In this document: piece by piece, positions 37,612 to 49,000 of the stretch
Numbering within the stretch: the first letter of the stretch is position 1
How the letters are laid out: the number at the start of each line of letters is the position of its first letter
From: Mya arenaria
Lineage: Eukaryota > Mollusca > Bivalvia > Myida > Myidae
Length of the DNA stretch: 64,000 bases
Reading direction: 5' to 3'
Assembly (NCBI RefSeq): GCF_026914265.1
Contig: NC_069135.1
Span: forward strand, 575,001-639,000
The notes under the pieces: generated by a model
What the model saw: the letters and a program-made list of their open reading frames with translations, nothing else
Told to the model about the DNA's origin: nothing
Databases searched by the model: none
Position numbers and translations under genes: made by a program

Positions 37612-40419
37612 ATGCCCTCCAAAAAAGAGCGACTTGATATGCTTGCCCGTGTCTGGGCCACACCCACTCCCTTTGACATTGACTTCTTTGATAAGGGAGA
37701 TGAAATTGTTATTGTGTCATCGTACAGAGACATTGTACAGTGGTGGATGAATATTTTCCAAATCATGTATCCTAATGACACATTTAGGGAAAAAGAAGAT
37801 ATTATTAAAATCCCTGTGGGAAAGAAGGTGACACTGAAACTGAACAAAAGGACGGGCACCATGAAAGTGTGTGGTAAAGATCACCTGTTGTGGATGACTG
37901 ACGAATTCCCACATGTGCTGGAGACAGGAAATGATGAGGTTGAAGAGCTGGCAGATGCCTCTGATACGTCTGTCACCAGATTTCTTCAGCTTGATAAAAA
38001 TACCGAAGAGGTACATACTATATAATACAAATACTCAATTTACTGTAAATATTGAACCCATCAGTTGGAGTTAGGTCTCATTTTTCTGATTAAAATTGAT
38101 GCAGTTTTATTTTATTAATTTATTGAAAAGACGTTACATGTATTTATATTGTGCAGAAAGATGATCCACTTAGTCAAATTAAGATACATGTGTATGTATT
38201 ATTCTCAGTGTGTGTTTGCCGCGTGATAAATTGCATCAGAAATGCTACGTCGGAAGGCAATATTTTGCTTTGAATGTAGACTTTTAAAACAAAGATAACT
38301 TCACTTTTTCTTCACCATTTTAAATGAAATATAGCACCGCATACGCCGCTTACTGAGCCCCGCCTTTGGTCTTTTACCAGAGTATGATTGAGAGTTTACT
38401 GTAAATGACTGGGTATAAGACGATAGGGGGTATTAGACGCAGGCAAGAAAATCCGTGAAAAATCTGAGGAATAACTTTTAATCTAAGTTTTGGGTTAAAG
38501 GACGCATAGAAAATATGTCAAAATCGTCTGCCAATCTTGGCCACCATGTTTGCTGACAGTAACGAAAAAAAAAATATCGTAAAAATGGCGATGGTTATCT
38601 TTAAAACCATACAATGATAATGCAAAATATGTTTCATTTATATTCGTTTCATGTTAGGATAGGCACTGAAAATTACCTAGTGTGACAATTTGTTTCTGGA
38701 TGGCACTGAAATGTACCTTTTATGACTATTTGTAAGATTTCTTTCTGACAGTATATAGTAAATGATAACCTGTCAAGAATGAATAGGGAAGTTACTGTAT
38801 GCAAAAACTTTATATTGTACGGGCTTGTTCTCAAAGTGTCAACACCTACAAAAAAGAATAAAGGACATGGAAAAGTGCGAAAAATCATGACAATTATTGC
38901 ATCAGTTTGTAGTCTTGGTATGTTAAACAGGTCTAAAGGCAGTGCAATTTTTTCACACCTTATCGTACTACTGACACAAATGTTTTGACAGTGCCCAACT
39001 TTGCTTTTTTATATGCATGTTTAATTATTGTTTTATTCAAATTAATATTGAATAATTTTAATAATTTAAATCGTACAAATTTTTTTTTTAAATTATAAAC
39101 ATCTTGCGATATACAGTATCCCGATCTTCAACTGCCGTTTTAACCCGTATATACTCAATCGATATGACGCGAGTAACTTCCCTTTCTACATAAATCTTAA
39201 CAAACTCTCGGCCTGAAATCGACCTCAGAAAAAAGTTCAAAAGCTTGTTACTGGGTATTATACGCAGGCATTTTTTTACATCGAAATCTGAGGGGAAAAA
39301 ATGCGTCTATTACCCAGTCGCTTACGGTAGTTTCTTTAAACACTTCAACAAACTTTTTCACAATAAAAAACAGAGCACTGTCAAAACATTATTTGGGAAA
39401 TGGGTTTGTCTAAGTGCTTGAAGAAACTTATCACCTTATGAAACTCTGGTAATAAAATGAAGGCTGGGCTCTTTCAGCAGCCCTTTGTTTCATTTTAAAT
39501 GGTGTAGTAAAAGGGAAGTTATATTTGTTTTATGTCTTCATTTTAAGCAAAATATTGCCTTCAGACGTAGCATGTATGACACAATTTAGCACGTGGTGTA
39601 CACACATTGATACTCTGTAAATCTGAAGTTTTGAGTTCTCCATTAATATCTTAACAAATTTTGGTTGCCATAACTGCAAACATGGCATAAAATATGTTTG
39701 GTTCGAACCTCTACATTGATTACTTTTAATAAATGCTTTTAGAAAAAAACAGCACAAACATTTTTTTTCCATGCCAAGATCTATATTTTGTTCATTATCT
39801 ATGCGGTTGTTATCAACCAAAGCAAAAACCAGTATTTATTTATGATCGTTTTCTTTATTTTCAGGTGCAGGATTTGATCGATATGATTCCAGAAGGAGGT
39901 GGCATCATGATGAATGATTTCATAATGAAAGCGTGGAAGAACATGATTGATGATTGGCTGGGATGTGGAGCCACCCTGTTTGTGGTCACCCCACAGATTG
40001 ATGAGGAGCGTTTATTTCAGCTGTTTTTGTTGATGATCAGAAACAAGGGCACTGGCTCCCATATAACACTTGTCACACCGGAGAAATCCCCAGATGGATT
40101 TAAGTTTATGAAAGTGCTAAATACTGCAAGGCGTATGATGAAAAAGACACGCACACCAAGGACTCAAAAAAGGCTTGTGTCAGATGTGAAAATGCACTGG
40201 GCAATGACAAATCTTAGCATCCATCATGAAAACTTTTCTACAAACTTTATTTCTGCTTTCAAAGATGATGAAGCAGAGGTGTTAAGCACAACGGCTCATT
40301 TTCACAAAAAGCATTTCCATACAAATCAAAGAGACAATGTCATGTACACACGGATTTCCACGGATGAATTGAGAAGAAACTACCTGTTCCCCCTGGGGCT
40401 TAGTCCTGTGAACTACTAG
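37612..40419 (+). CDS. Uncharacterised 317-aa protein, two exons
   Basis: Exons 37612-38010 and 39865-40419 join in phase 0 (donor GAG|GTACAT, acceptor TTTTCAG|GTGCAG) into 317 aa. I do not recognise the family with confidence. No signal peptide or membrane span is evident, so it is probably cytosolic or nuclear. Exon 1 is an acidic N-terminal region (WWMNIFQIMYP, then a beta-rich IPVGKKVTLKLNKRTGTMKV). Exon 2 opens with VQDLIDMIPEGGGIMMNDFI, continues with an alternating strand/helix pattern (ATLFVVTPQI, HITLVTPEKS), and ends in a basic stretch followed by VKMHWAMTNLSIHHENFSTN and AEVLSTTAHFHKKHFHT. That ending loosely recalls phospholipase D-like C-terminal halves (H-x-K... then TSANF), but the HKD signature is not there. 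The 1.85-kb intron contains a TIR element. Confidence 0.75.
38395..39330. mobile_element. Non-autonomous TIR element in the intron
   Basis: The left end CTGTAAATGACTGGGTATAA faces the right end TTACCCAGTCGCTTACGGTAG, an inverted pair of about 25 bp with mismatches. Internally TATTAGACGCAGGCA is mirrored at 39255-39270. No transposase. It lies in the intron of the two-exon gene. Confidence 0.65.
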
Positions 40420-40815
40420 CACTGTGCTAGATACAATGAGCCATATGCTAAAAAATGGAAACACAAGAGTTTGGAATCATTTTATAAACCTAAACTTTAA
40501 TGCATGGTACTTTGTTGTTTGTTTCATTCTTTTACTACTTTCTAACATTTTAACAATTGTTCAACTTTGGTATACAATTAAATCATCAATGTATAGGGCT
40601 GTCTATAATCTGCTCTATCCAAACCATGAATTTTAAAAGTACAAATCTAAGGTATAAGTACAAATAAAACAACAAAATTGAAGGCTGTGTCACAGACAGT
40701 ACAGCTTCAAGGTGCGTAGCTGACTGTAAGCAAATATGCAGTTGCGTATTGAAATTTCGACAGGTCAAAGTTATTGTCATACAAAAAACCATGAATTTGA
40801 AAAACTGAAAAACAA
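40420..40815. other. 3' flank of the two-exon gene
   Basis: Probably 3' UTR in part. No other gene seen. Confidence 0.35.
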
Positions 40816-40819
40816 ACAA

Positions 40820-40985
40820 AGGGGGGGGGGGGAATTGGTTAATATGCTGAAGGGGGGGGGGGGAATTTGTTAATATGCTGAAGGGGGGGAATTGGTTAAT
40901 ACGCTGATGGGGGGGGGGGAATTGGTTAATATGCTGAAGGGGGCGGGAATGGGTTAATATGCTGAAGGGGGGGGGGGGGATTGGT
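40820..40985. repeat. G-run minisatellite, about 30-bp units
   Basis: Five to six units of a run of 7-12 G followed by AATTGGTTAATATGCTGA. The regularly spaced G-runs are on the plus strand. Confidence 0.93.
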
Positions 40986-42637
40986 TAATCTGCTGTCCGT
41001 CATAGATCTGCATAATCCGAAATTGGCCCTAGCTACGCGTCAGGCTTCATGTTCTCCACATCAAGATTTGCACCAGCATTGCCACATTATCAGGAACAAA
41101 CTTGTTACAATATTTTATCAAGATGAATATTACAAGATGTTTTTCAAAACCACCAAAAAATCATGATGAATTGGTTGATTGTGTTAAATAAAGATATTTA
41201 GATATCAATGCTTTAACTGTCGGTGATGTTTAAACAAGATGAGATATTTATGGTTCTATTTATTTTATATACACAATTTATACTTTTTGCACAAGATCTT
41301 TAATGCTAAGTTTGGTGCAAGAATTGAATTCAAATCATGATTTTAAAATTGCGATTGATCTTTTAAAGTTGATATTGCTTTTTGACATGGTGGTCCTATG
41401 TGGAAAAACAGCAACATAGCCTTTATCAAAGTCAACCTGAAAACAAAGTTTCAAGATGAGTAAATATGTTAAGTTATAGAATATTATAAAGAACCAACTT
41501 AATTTAGTATGTATAGACATGTGCTTTATTTGTCTTAGAAATAAGTTTGTTTTTCTCTCTTCAAGGTCAGTAACATGTCATTATTGTATTTATATCTCTT
41601 TCATCATTAACCCAAATATCTGTCTTAATCATTCCTTCTTCAAATTTGCATTCCATATTTATTTGTATGTTATTTAATATTTCAACTTATTACTACCAGA
41701 CATTTTAAATTGGTTGCAGAATAATTTGATTGAATTAGGTCAATTGAATGTCTTACCCCATCAATTTGTACATCTGTAAGACTATTGTTTGATTTTTTAT
41801 TTAAACTGAAAGAGGAAAGTATTGACTTGTTAGAGACATTTATTTGTATATAATGAAAGTTATATTTTATATAACATTGTCATCACTCCTTTTATTGATG
41901 TTTTGCTTTTAAATACCTAATAGTTTTACAACCACTGTTAAGCTGTAACCTTTAAGCTCAGAGGGTTTCTTGCAATTAATTGTTTGAAATTATACCCTTC
42001 TTAAACGACAATACATTAATCAGGCATTTGGTATACAAGTCAACCATTCACTTGTTATTCCTCCATCCATGTGCCACAACCTTCATGTGCTTTAATTTAT
42101 AATTACAGTGATGATACAGGTTTTTTAAACTATTTATACTGCTATACTTGTAAGCATAATGAACATGTGAAATGGCTATCTGACTTTGATCCATGACTGA
42201 AAGTTGAGGTCTGCAGGGCTACTGGACATGTTGAATATTTTTTAAATCCTATCACAGAACACGCGGACAGGAACACTGTCAGAATTCTTTTTCAGGGAGC
42301 AAGAAAACAATTACAATAATTAAAACACGTGTAAAAATGTATGCGAAGGATAAGCCAGAACGGGTGTTAGATTTAAGGTGTTATCGGTTTGGCATTATAT
42401 ATTCAGTGTGTAATAAGGCAGGCATAATATGTCCGCCATGTAATATCTGTTATGTGATATATCCGGTGTGATATGTCCGGCATGTTATCTTTCTGGCGTG
42501 TTATCTTTCTAGGATTATATGTCCAAGTGTTTAGTTGATTTCCTCAATTATGTAGGTTTTGTTTTCCAAGATTATGTAAATTGTTAGAAGATCTATATCT
42601 AAATGCTCACATGCTTTTAAAGCTAATGAGATATTAT
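40986..42637. other. No gene recognised
   Basis: AT-rich DNA with short ORFs only. 42390-42530 holds imperfect short repeats built on ATATGTCCGGCATGTTAT. Confidence 0.4.
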
Positions 42638-43605
42638 TATGTCTCCCCCTCTCTGGGGGAGACATATTGTTTTTGCCCTGTCCGTCAGTCCGGTAGTCCG
42701 TCAGTCCGTCAGTCCGTACGTCACACTTCGTTTCCGATCGATAACTGGAAAACCGCATGACCTAGGATCACCAAACTTGGTAGGGAGGTTGGTCGTGAGG
42801 TGTAGAGGATCCCTATTGTTTTTGGGGTCACTAGGTCAAAGGTCAAGGTCGCGGCGACCCCCAATATAAAAAACATTTCTGCTCAAAATCTTGAGAACGG
42901 TTTGACCTAGGTTCACCAAACTTGGTAGGGAGGTTGGTCGTGAGGTGTAGAGGATCCCTATTGTTTTTGGGGTCACTAGGTCAAAGGTCAAGGTCGCGGC
43001 GACCCCCAATATAAAAAACATTTCTGCTCAAAATCTTGAGAACGGTTTGACCTAGGTTCACCAAACTTGGTAGGGAGGTTGGTCATGAGGTGTAGAAGAT
43101 CCCTATTGTTTTTGGGGTCACTAGGTCAAAGGTCAAGGTCGCGGCGACCCCCAATGTAAAAAACATTTCCGCTCAATATCTTGAGAATGGTTTGACCTAG
43201 GTTCACCAAACTTGGTAGGGAGGTTGATCATGAGGTTTAGAAAACTCCTATATTTTGGGGGGTCACAAGGTCAAAGGTCAACGTCGCTGTGACCTCTAAT
43301 GTAAAAAAATATTTCCGTGCAATATCAGGAGAATGCTTTGATCTAGGTTCACCAAACTTTGAAGTGAGGTTGGTCATGATGTCTAGTTGATTTTGCGATC
43401 AGTTGGTCAAAGGTCAAGGTCACTGACCTTGAGGTGAAGAACCGGTTTCTGCTCAATAACTCAAGAACGTTTACACCCAGGAACTTCATACTTGGTATGC
43501 CAGTTAGTCATGACTAGTTGATGGCCCCTATTGATTTTGGGATCAGAAGGTCAAAGATATTGATTATTTCTCACCTACGACCACACAATGGGGGAGACAT
43601 GCGCT
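42638..43605. mobile_element. GTCTCCCC-ended dispersed element built of 145-bp tandem units
   Basis: The left end ATGTCTCCCCCTCTCTGGGG is itself a small palindrome; the right end CAATGGGGGAGACATG is its inverse. Inside are about six units of roughly 145 bp. The marker GGTCAAAGGTCA recurs with offsets of 145, 145, 145, 136 and 144 bases (from 42831, 42976, 43121, 43266, 43402 and 43546). The first three or four units are nearly identical and later ones diverge. I recall such elements as common in bivalve genomes. No coding capacity. Confidence 0.85.
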
Positions 43606-44944
43606 TTTTCAAAAAAGCAATCTCTAGTTGATACATATTTTTTTTGTTTTATTCTAACCACAATTTTTAACAATTAACTATGAATGCAGACAGATGTATA
43701 ATACCAAAAAATGTGTTATAGTATACTGGTAATGCAATTGGTTGTGGCATAATGTAAACAAATGTATAGAATGTCCCCTGTCACATATGGAGGATGTTGT
43801 GAGTGTATTGATGTATTTATTTTCATGTTTTAATGTCAGACTCAAGATTTTTTTTTCGACACTTTCTTCTAGTTTACAATTTAAAATGAGATGCTGTATA
43901 AGTAAGACAAAACAGCCAGTCACAGTGGGTGGATTTAAGCTTGTCTGATTTTTGAAATAGAACTCAAGTAATTTATATAACGTTGTTAAAAAGTCGTCTT
44001 GATTATTTTATTTAAAAAGGTCAGTAATTGAAATTGAAAGCCTTGTTGTTCACATTGTCGGCGTTTTTGTACCAAACTGTAACACTGGCCTTTACTTCAT
44101 TTATAAAATGTTCAAAACATTCACATGCAACTTTATAAACATGTAGTCAGAATGTTATCAACATGTTAGACATGGCCAGTAACTTTGGCTTTCATAGATA
44201 TAGAGTTATGCCCCTTGTTAGACTTAAACACATCAACTGTTGACTTCGCGTGGCACCAGTAGTGTCTACCACTCTCAGATCATTGTTGTTAATTGAATTT
44301 ACACAGAGTTATTTTTTTACCATTGCTTGTAAATAAATACCCTACCAACTGTCATTTCATATTTGTTGACCAACATGTTAGAATAAGTTCTTAAATTGAT
44401 AAGAATACACTGGACATAACAAATGGATGTTGATGTCAAATAAAATATACATAATCTGTTTTTGTTGTCACTCTTATGATTTATCGATATTACAGTTCAA
44501 TTGAGAGGGTAAAAACATGAACAGATCAAAGCGATTGTTGGAAATAAAGTACATGTATGTTGTAGAAATAACATGGGTATGATTATATTGGAGAGTGAGT
44601 TGTTGCTTGTATCTGGGATTTTGCGAATAAGTAGGATTAAAATTTTATTGGTCCCAGTTTTTGTCTATAATGTTCTATTATATTGTGTGCCAAGTATATT
44701 GTATAAACTATGAGTACTGTTAATAAAACTAAGTGATGGCGAAGTTAACATTTCGAAAAAATAGTGTAGCCTGGACCTTAAACATGCGCTCAGCACGTCA
44801 GTATGACAAGTTTTTTCAATATCGTTTTATTGGTCGAAGATCTATGGATGGACATGAAAAATGTATAACTGACATTTGACTTACAAGTGTGACTGACAGC
44901 ATTGCGTGAACATGAACAGTGCGCATGTACAAACAATATTATGA
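43606..44944. other. No gene recognised
   Basis: AT-rich sequence, short chance ORFs, no RNA gene seen. Confidence 0.4.
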
Positions 44945-44949
44945 CAGCA

Positions 44950-45205
44950 CTAGCGTATCCAGGGGGGCGGGGGAACGGGACCAAGTTTACTTCTTATTTC
45001 AATATAGGAGAAAAAAGTCATAAAAATCGCCATTAGTGCACCATTTCGGATTAGAAATTGAATTCGTTTACTTGGGAGAGTGCGCCCCCCCCCCAACCAC
45101 TACTTTAACCCAAATAAATTTAGATTCTGCGGGAGGGTCGCAAGTCAAAAAGTTCCGCCCCTAAGTGACGCCCCCTTTAAAGATGAATCCTGGATACGCC
45201 CCTTG
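44950..45205. mobile_element. Short dispersed element with poly-C/G tracts, copy 3
   Basis: Ends ACTAGCGTATCCAGGGGGGC and TCCTGGATACGCCCCTT form an inverted pair of about 18 bp. The interior (GTGCACCATTTCGGA, C-tract, CAACCACTACTTTAACCC) matches 30325-30610 and, inverted, 15160-15420. Confidence 0.75.
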
Positions 45206-46060
45206 ACAACATTTGAAAATGGCCCTGTGAATACATAAGTAACATAATCATTGTAATAAGTTTTAGGTACGAATAAGTACGAGTTTTACATAAGAAATAA
45301 GTTAACGGAAGAAAGAGAGAGACAGGGAGAAAGATAGGAAGAGAAATAGTAAATGTAAACGAATCTGTTGTCGCCAAGTTCACGTGGGTTAATCCTGCAA
45401 GTATCATGGAAGACGTGCATCCCACTGAACTTCAATTGTCTGAACTCTTTTAGATGCAACTTCAGGGGAGTATAACTACTTGAAAAAGTATGTTTAGACC
45501 GAGTAAGTTATATCCCCTCTAGTGAACGGTTGAGCGTGATGTAAAAAGTGAATATGCAGATATGTTGCGACTGAACACTTTATTTGAGTAAGGAAAAGAC
45601 GGAACTGAAACAACTTAATGGTACCCATTCATTTTACGGCTCATAATCGGCACACATTATATTAAATGATACTAACTGTCGCCGTTCTGCCGTAGAGAAA
45701 TAAGCCATTTTGCTTTTCATTACTGGAGGAAATGAATCATAGAAGATTTGGTTAAAACATGCAACATTATCCGTTTGGATGGGTTGGGGTGGCGGGGTCG
45801 GGGAGGGAGGATCCTCGTGGTAGAGCAATGAATCCGGAATGTTTTCATGTTTTCATACAGTGTATGTTACAGTGAATTTTTCATCGAAAGCCATTATAAC
45901 TAACGAAGAGTTTCGTTTAAAAGAGTTTATTTGTAAAACAATGGCAATAAATGGACCACGACCACCGACCATCTCAAATGACAAGGCGTTACAAATGTAC
46001 GAAAAACATGAAGAAAGTCAATCCATATTTGAATTATGAGGTTAGCAATAAGCTTTCAAA

Positions 46061-49000
46061 ATGGTAAGTTTATATTGTTTTAAACCATTAAAATAAACGT
46101 TTTCATAAGCATAACTGTTTAAGATGTAGCAAAGCATTTAAAGCAAAACAAGGTTAAAATGTATTTAAGGAATAGCTGTTAAGCTGTATGTATCTTATTC
46201 ACTTTTTTAAATGACAATTCCGTGCATTTCAATGTTTAATACTTGGTTTAACTTACACCTTCGACTATGCACTGATTCTATTCTTGTTCCAGTGTGTATG
46301 TAAGTTTATTTATACTCGCACTCGGGCCTTGCCCATTCGGCGAGTGCTCCGTTAAGATTGTTAGTCATTTTAGGTTTTTGTAGCATAGTGCTCAGACAAA
46401 ATGTAACCGGCGTGGTTAGAGTTACCCAGGTTCTACCCGAACCTGCGACCCCTGGATTAATAGTCAAGTGTGTAACCACTAGACCACGGATCCACTTTTA
46501 GTTACACCTTCGACTATGTACGTACTGCTTCTATTCTTGTTTCATGTTGTGTTTTAACTTTAAATACAACTTGCACCTTCGCTTCGTCTTATAACATTAG
46601 AATGCATTGCATGTATTCTTGTTTCACATTGGGAGTTGCACCTTTTCTAAAACTAGCAATATCCAACGTGGCTTGAACCCTCAGTATTAGTTCGACTTGC
46701 GCTTATACCATGGCTCTTTTTTGTACATTTGGACTTGCTTTTTGGACATCACCGGCATCTTTGCTATGAATTTCAACACTTATTTTGTCACCCGCGCCCT
46801 TACTTAGACCCGTACCTGACTACGACTGGCACTATCAATCCCGGATGCGTTATTCTTCTTTTCTGCAGGTAACTGAAAATGTCCAGTTTTCATACAATGC
46901 TGCAGTCATGGCAGTGGTCACGTGTCTGCTCCTCGTGATGTGCGCTGTCGTGATTGTATGCGTGCTTGTCAATAACCAACGGAACGCTGGTGACGTCACA
47001 CGTACAAAACCGATGAAAGTGAGGCGCCCACGGAAAGGAATTTTAAAGAAAAGTGAGTTGTGAATAAAAGAGACGTTTTTTATTATTGTACTCCATATAC
47101 TATAATATTTATGGCGGAACGAATTTAGGACTTATCTTCCTCTATATGAAAATTGCCTCAAAGGCTACGTGAGTTCCATTCCTATCTTGCAGAACCCCAG
47201 CACGAAGTGAAACCCCCTGATGAGCAGCCGACACGAACGTGCTGTGGCGCCATGTTTTGTAGGGGGCAAACAAAGGAACCAGGTTTGCATCATTGTGTTA
47301 AAGAGCATAAGACACTTGCTTTTTATCCCAGGTGAGTCATGATCGACCTCCTGCCTCACCACAAAAATACTTCATGGAGGGATTTTAAACGAGGTGCTAC
47401 ACACTAGCGCACTTGAGATCACCAGGGAGGCTCTAACCAGTGTTATATTTTGTCTGTGCACAAATCACTTTAACATAACAAGACTGATACTGTTTCTAGC
47501 ACCAACGCCCATGCATAGGCTAGTGGCATCGTAAAATAAACGTACACCTCTTCCCCACCACCCAGCCCCAGTAAAATACACTTTTCAAAGCTGATGATAA
47601 GTCATTGTTTATTTTTTCATTTTCTTTTATTGTTTTCGTTTTCGAGCAAAACTACAATTGTTTTATCTATTGTGAAAGCTTATTTGTATCTTAGGTGGGC
47701 ACCAACTAATCTTATCTGTTATTTTCACACTTGTACTTTAGAGCGACCGGAAGCTCCATTCGGCCTGGACGTGCAGAACCCCAGCAGTTCGGAAGTGACG
47801 CTTCTGTGGAACGCCCCGAATGCTTCCCGATCCGCCGTGGTGGTGGAAGGCTTCCAGGTGTACCGCCGGCACCAAGGCAAGGACGACTGGAGAAAGGTCG
47901 CTAAGGTTTGCGCACAAAGACGATTTAGCTACTTATTAACTGTTAATTGTGAAAGAAACGTACGTTTGTATTCTTTTTAAATTTTCTTACCAGTAAAATG
48001 AAATGTATATACGCAAAACAGCTTTCTATGTTATTTCTGAACTGAAGATTTAAGAATTTACCATTTCGGGGAAACCAAATGGCTGGTACGCCAGGACGTA
48101 CTTAAGTATGCCTATGCATTTCCCTGCTTAGTGCTCTCAAGCAAACGTGTCTCGGTCCCTGCAGGTTGGTGTTGAGAGCCTTGAGTTTCGGATCACTGGA
48201 CTGGCCCCGAACCGGAAGTATATATTTGGGGTTGCCTGCCTTAGCAAGGACGCCGAGAGCCGCATCATAGAATCTTCACCCATCACACTTAAGAAGGATC
48301 CAAGTAAGAATTCACTCATTTCTTGCATGCGTTGTAAATAGTCTTGTTTGATTTACTGTTCAATATAGTGTGTTTATGTCTTGTTGTGGAGTCGTCCTGT
48401 AACCAGGCTCTGTACGTTAAAATATGTCAGTTTCATTTTAATAACATGTCCGTTATATAAAACTGATGTAACGAGATCGTCTGTATTGGTTCTCAATATG
48501 ATACTGATCTAACGAGAGCGTCTGTATTGGTTCTCTATATGATACTGATGTAACGAGAGCGTCTGTATTAGTTCTCTATATGATACTGATGTAACGAGAG
48601 CGTCTGTATTGGTTCTCTATATGATACTGATGTAACGAGAGCGTCTGTATTAGTTCTCTATATGATACTGATGTAACGAGAGCGTCTGTATTGGTTCTCT
48701 ATATGATACTGATGTAACGAGAGCGTCTGTATTGGTTCTCTATATGATACTGATGTAACGAGAGCGTCTGTATTAGTTCTCTATATGATACTGATGTAAC
48801 GAGAGCGTCTGTATTGGTTCTCTATATGATACTGATGTAACGAGAGCGTCTGTATTAGTTCTCTATATGATACTGATGTAACGAGAGCGTCTGTATTAGT
48901 TCTCTATATGATACTGATGTAACGAGAGCGTCTGTATTAGTTCTCTATATGATACTGATGTAACGAGAGCGTCTGTATTAGTTCTCTATATGATACTGAT

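Noticed and set aside
45839-46039. ORF of 66 aa before the FN3 gene
   Set aside because: Not joined in frame to the next exon and without family signal; may be an upstream ORF in the 5' UTR.
46380-46494. Functional tRNA gene
   Set aside because: Boxes A and B are visible but the acceptor and anticodon stems do not pair; better explained as a SINE head.
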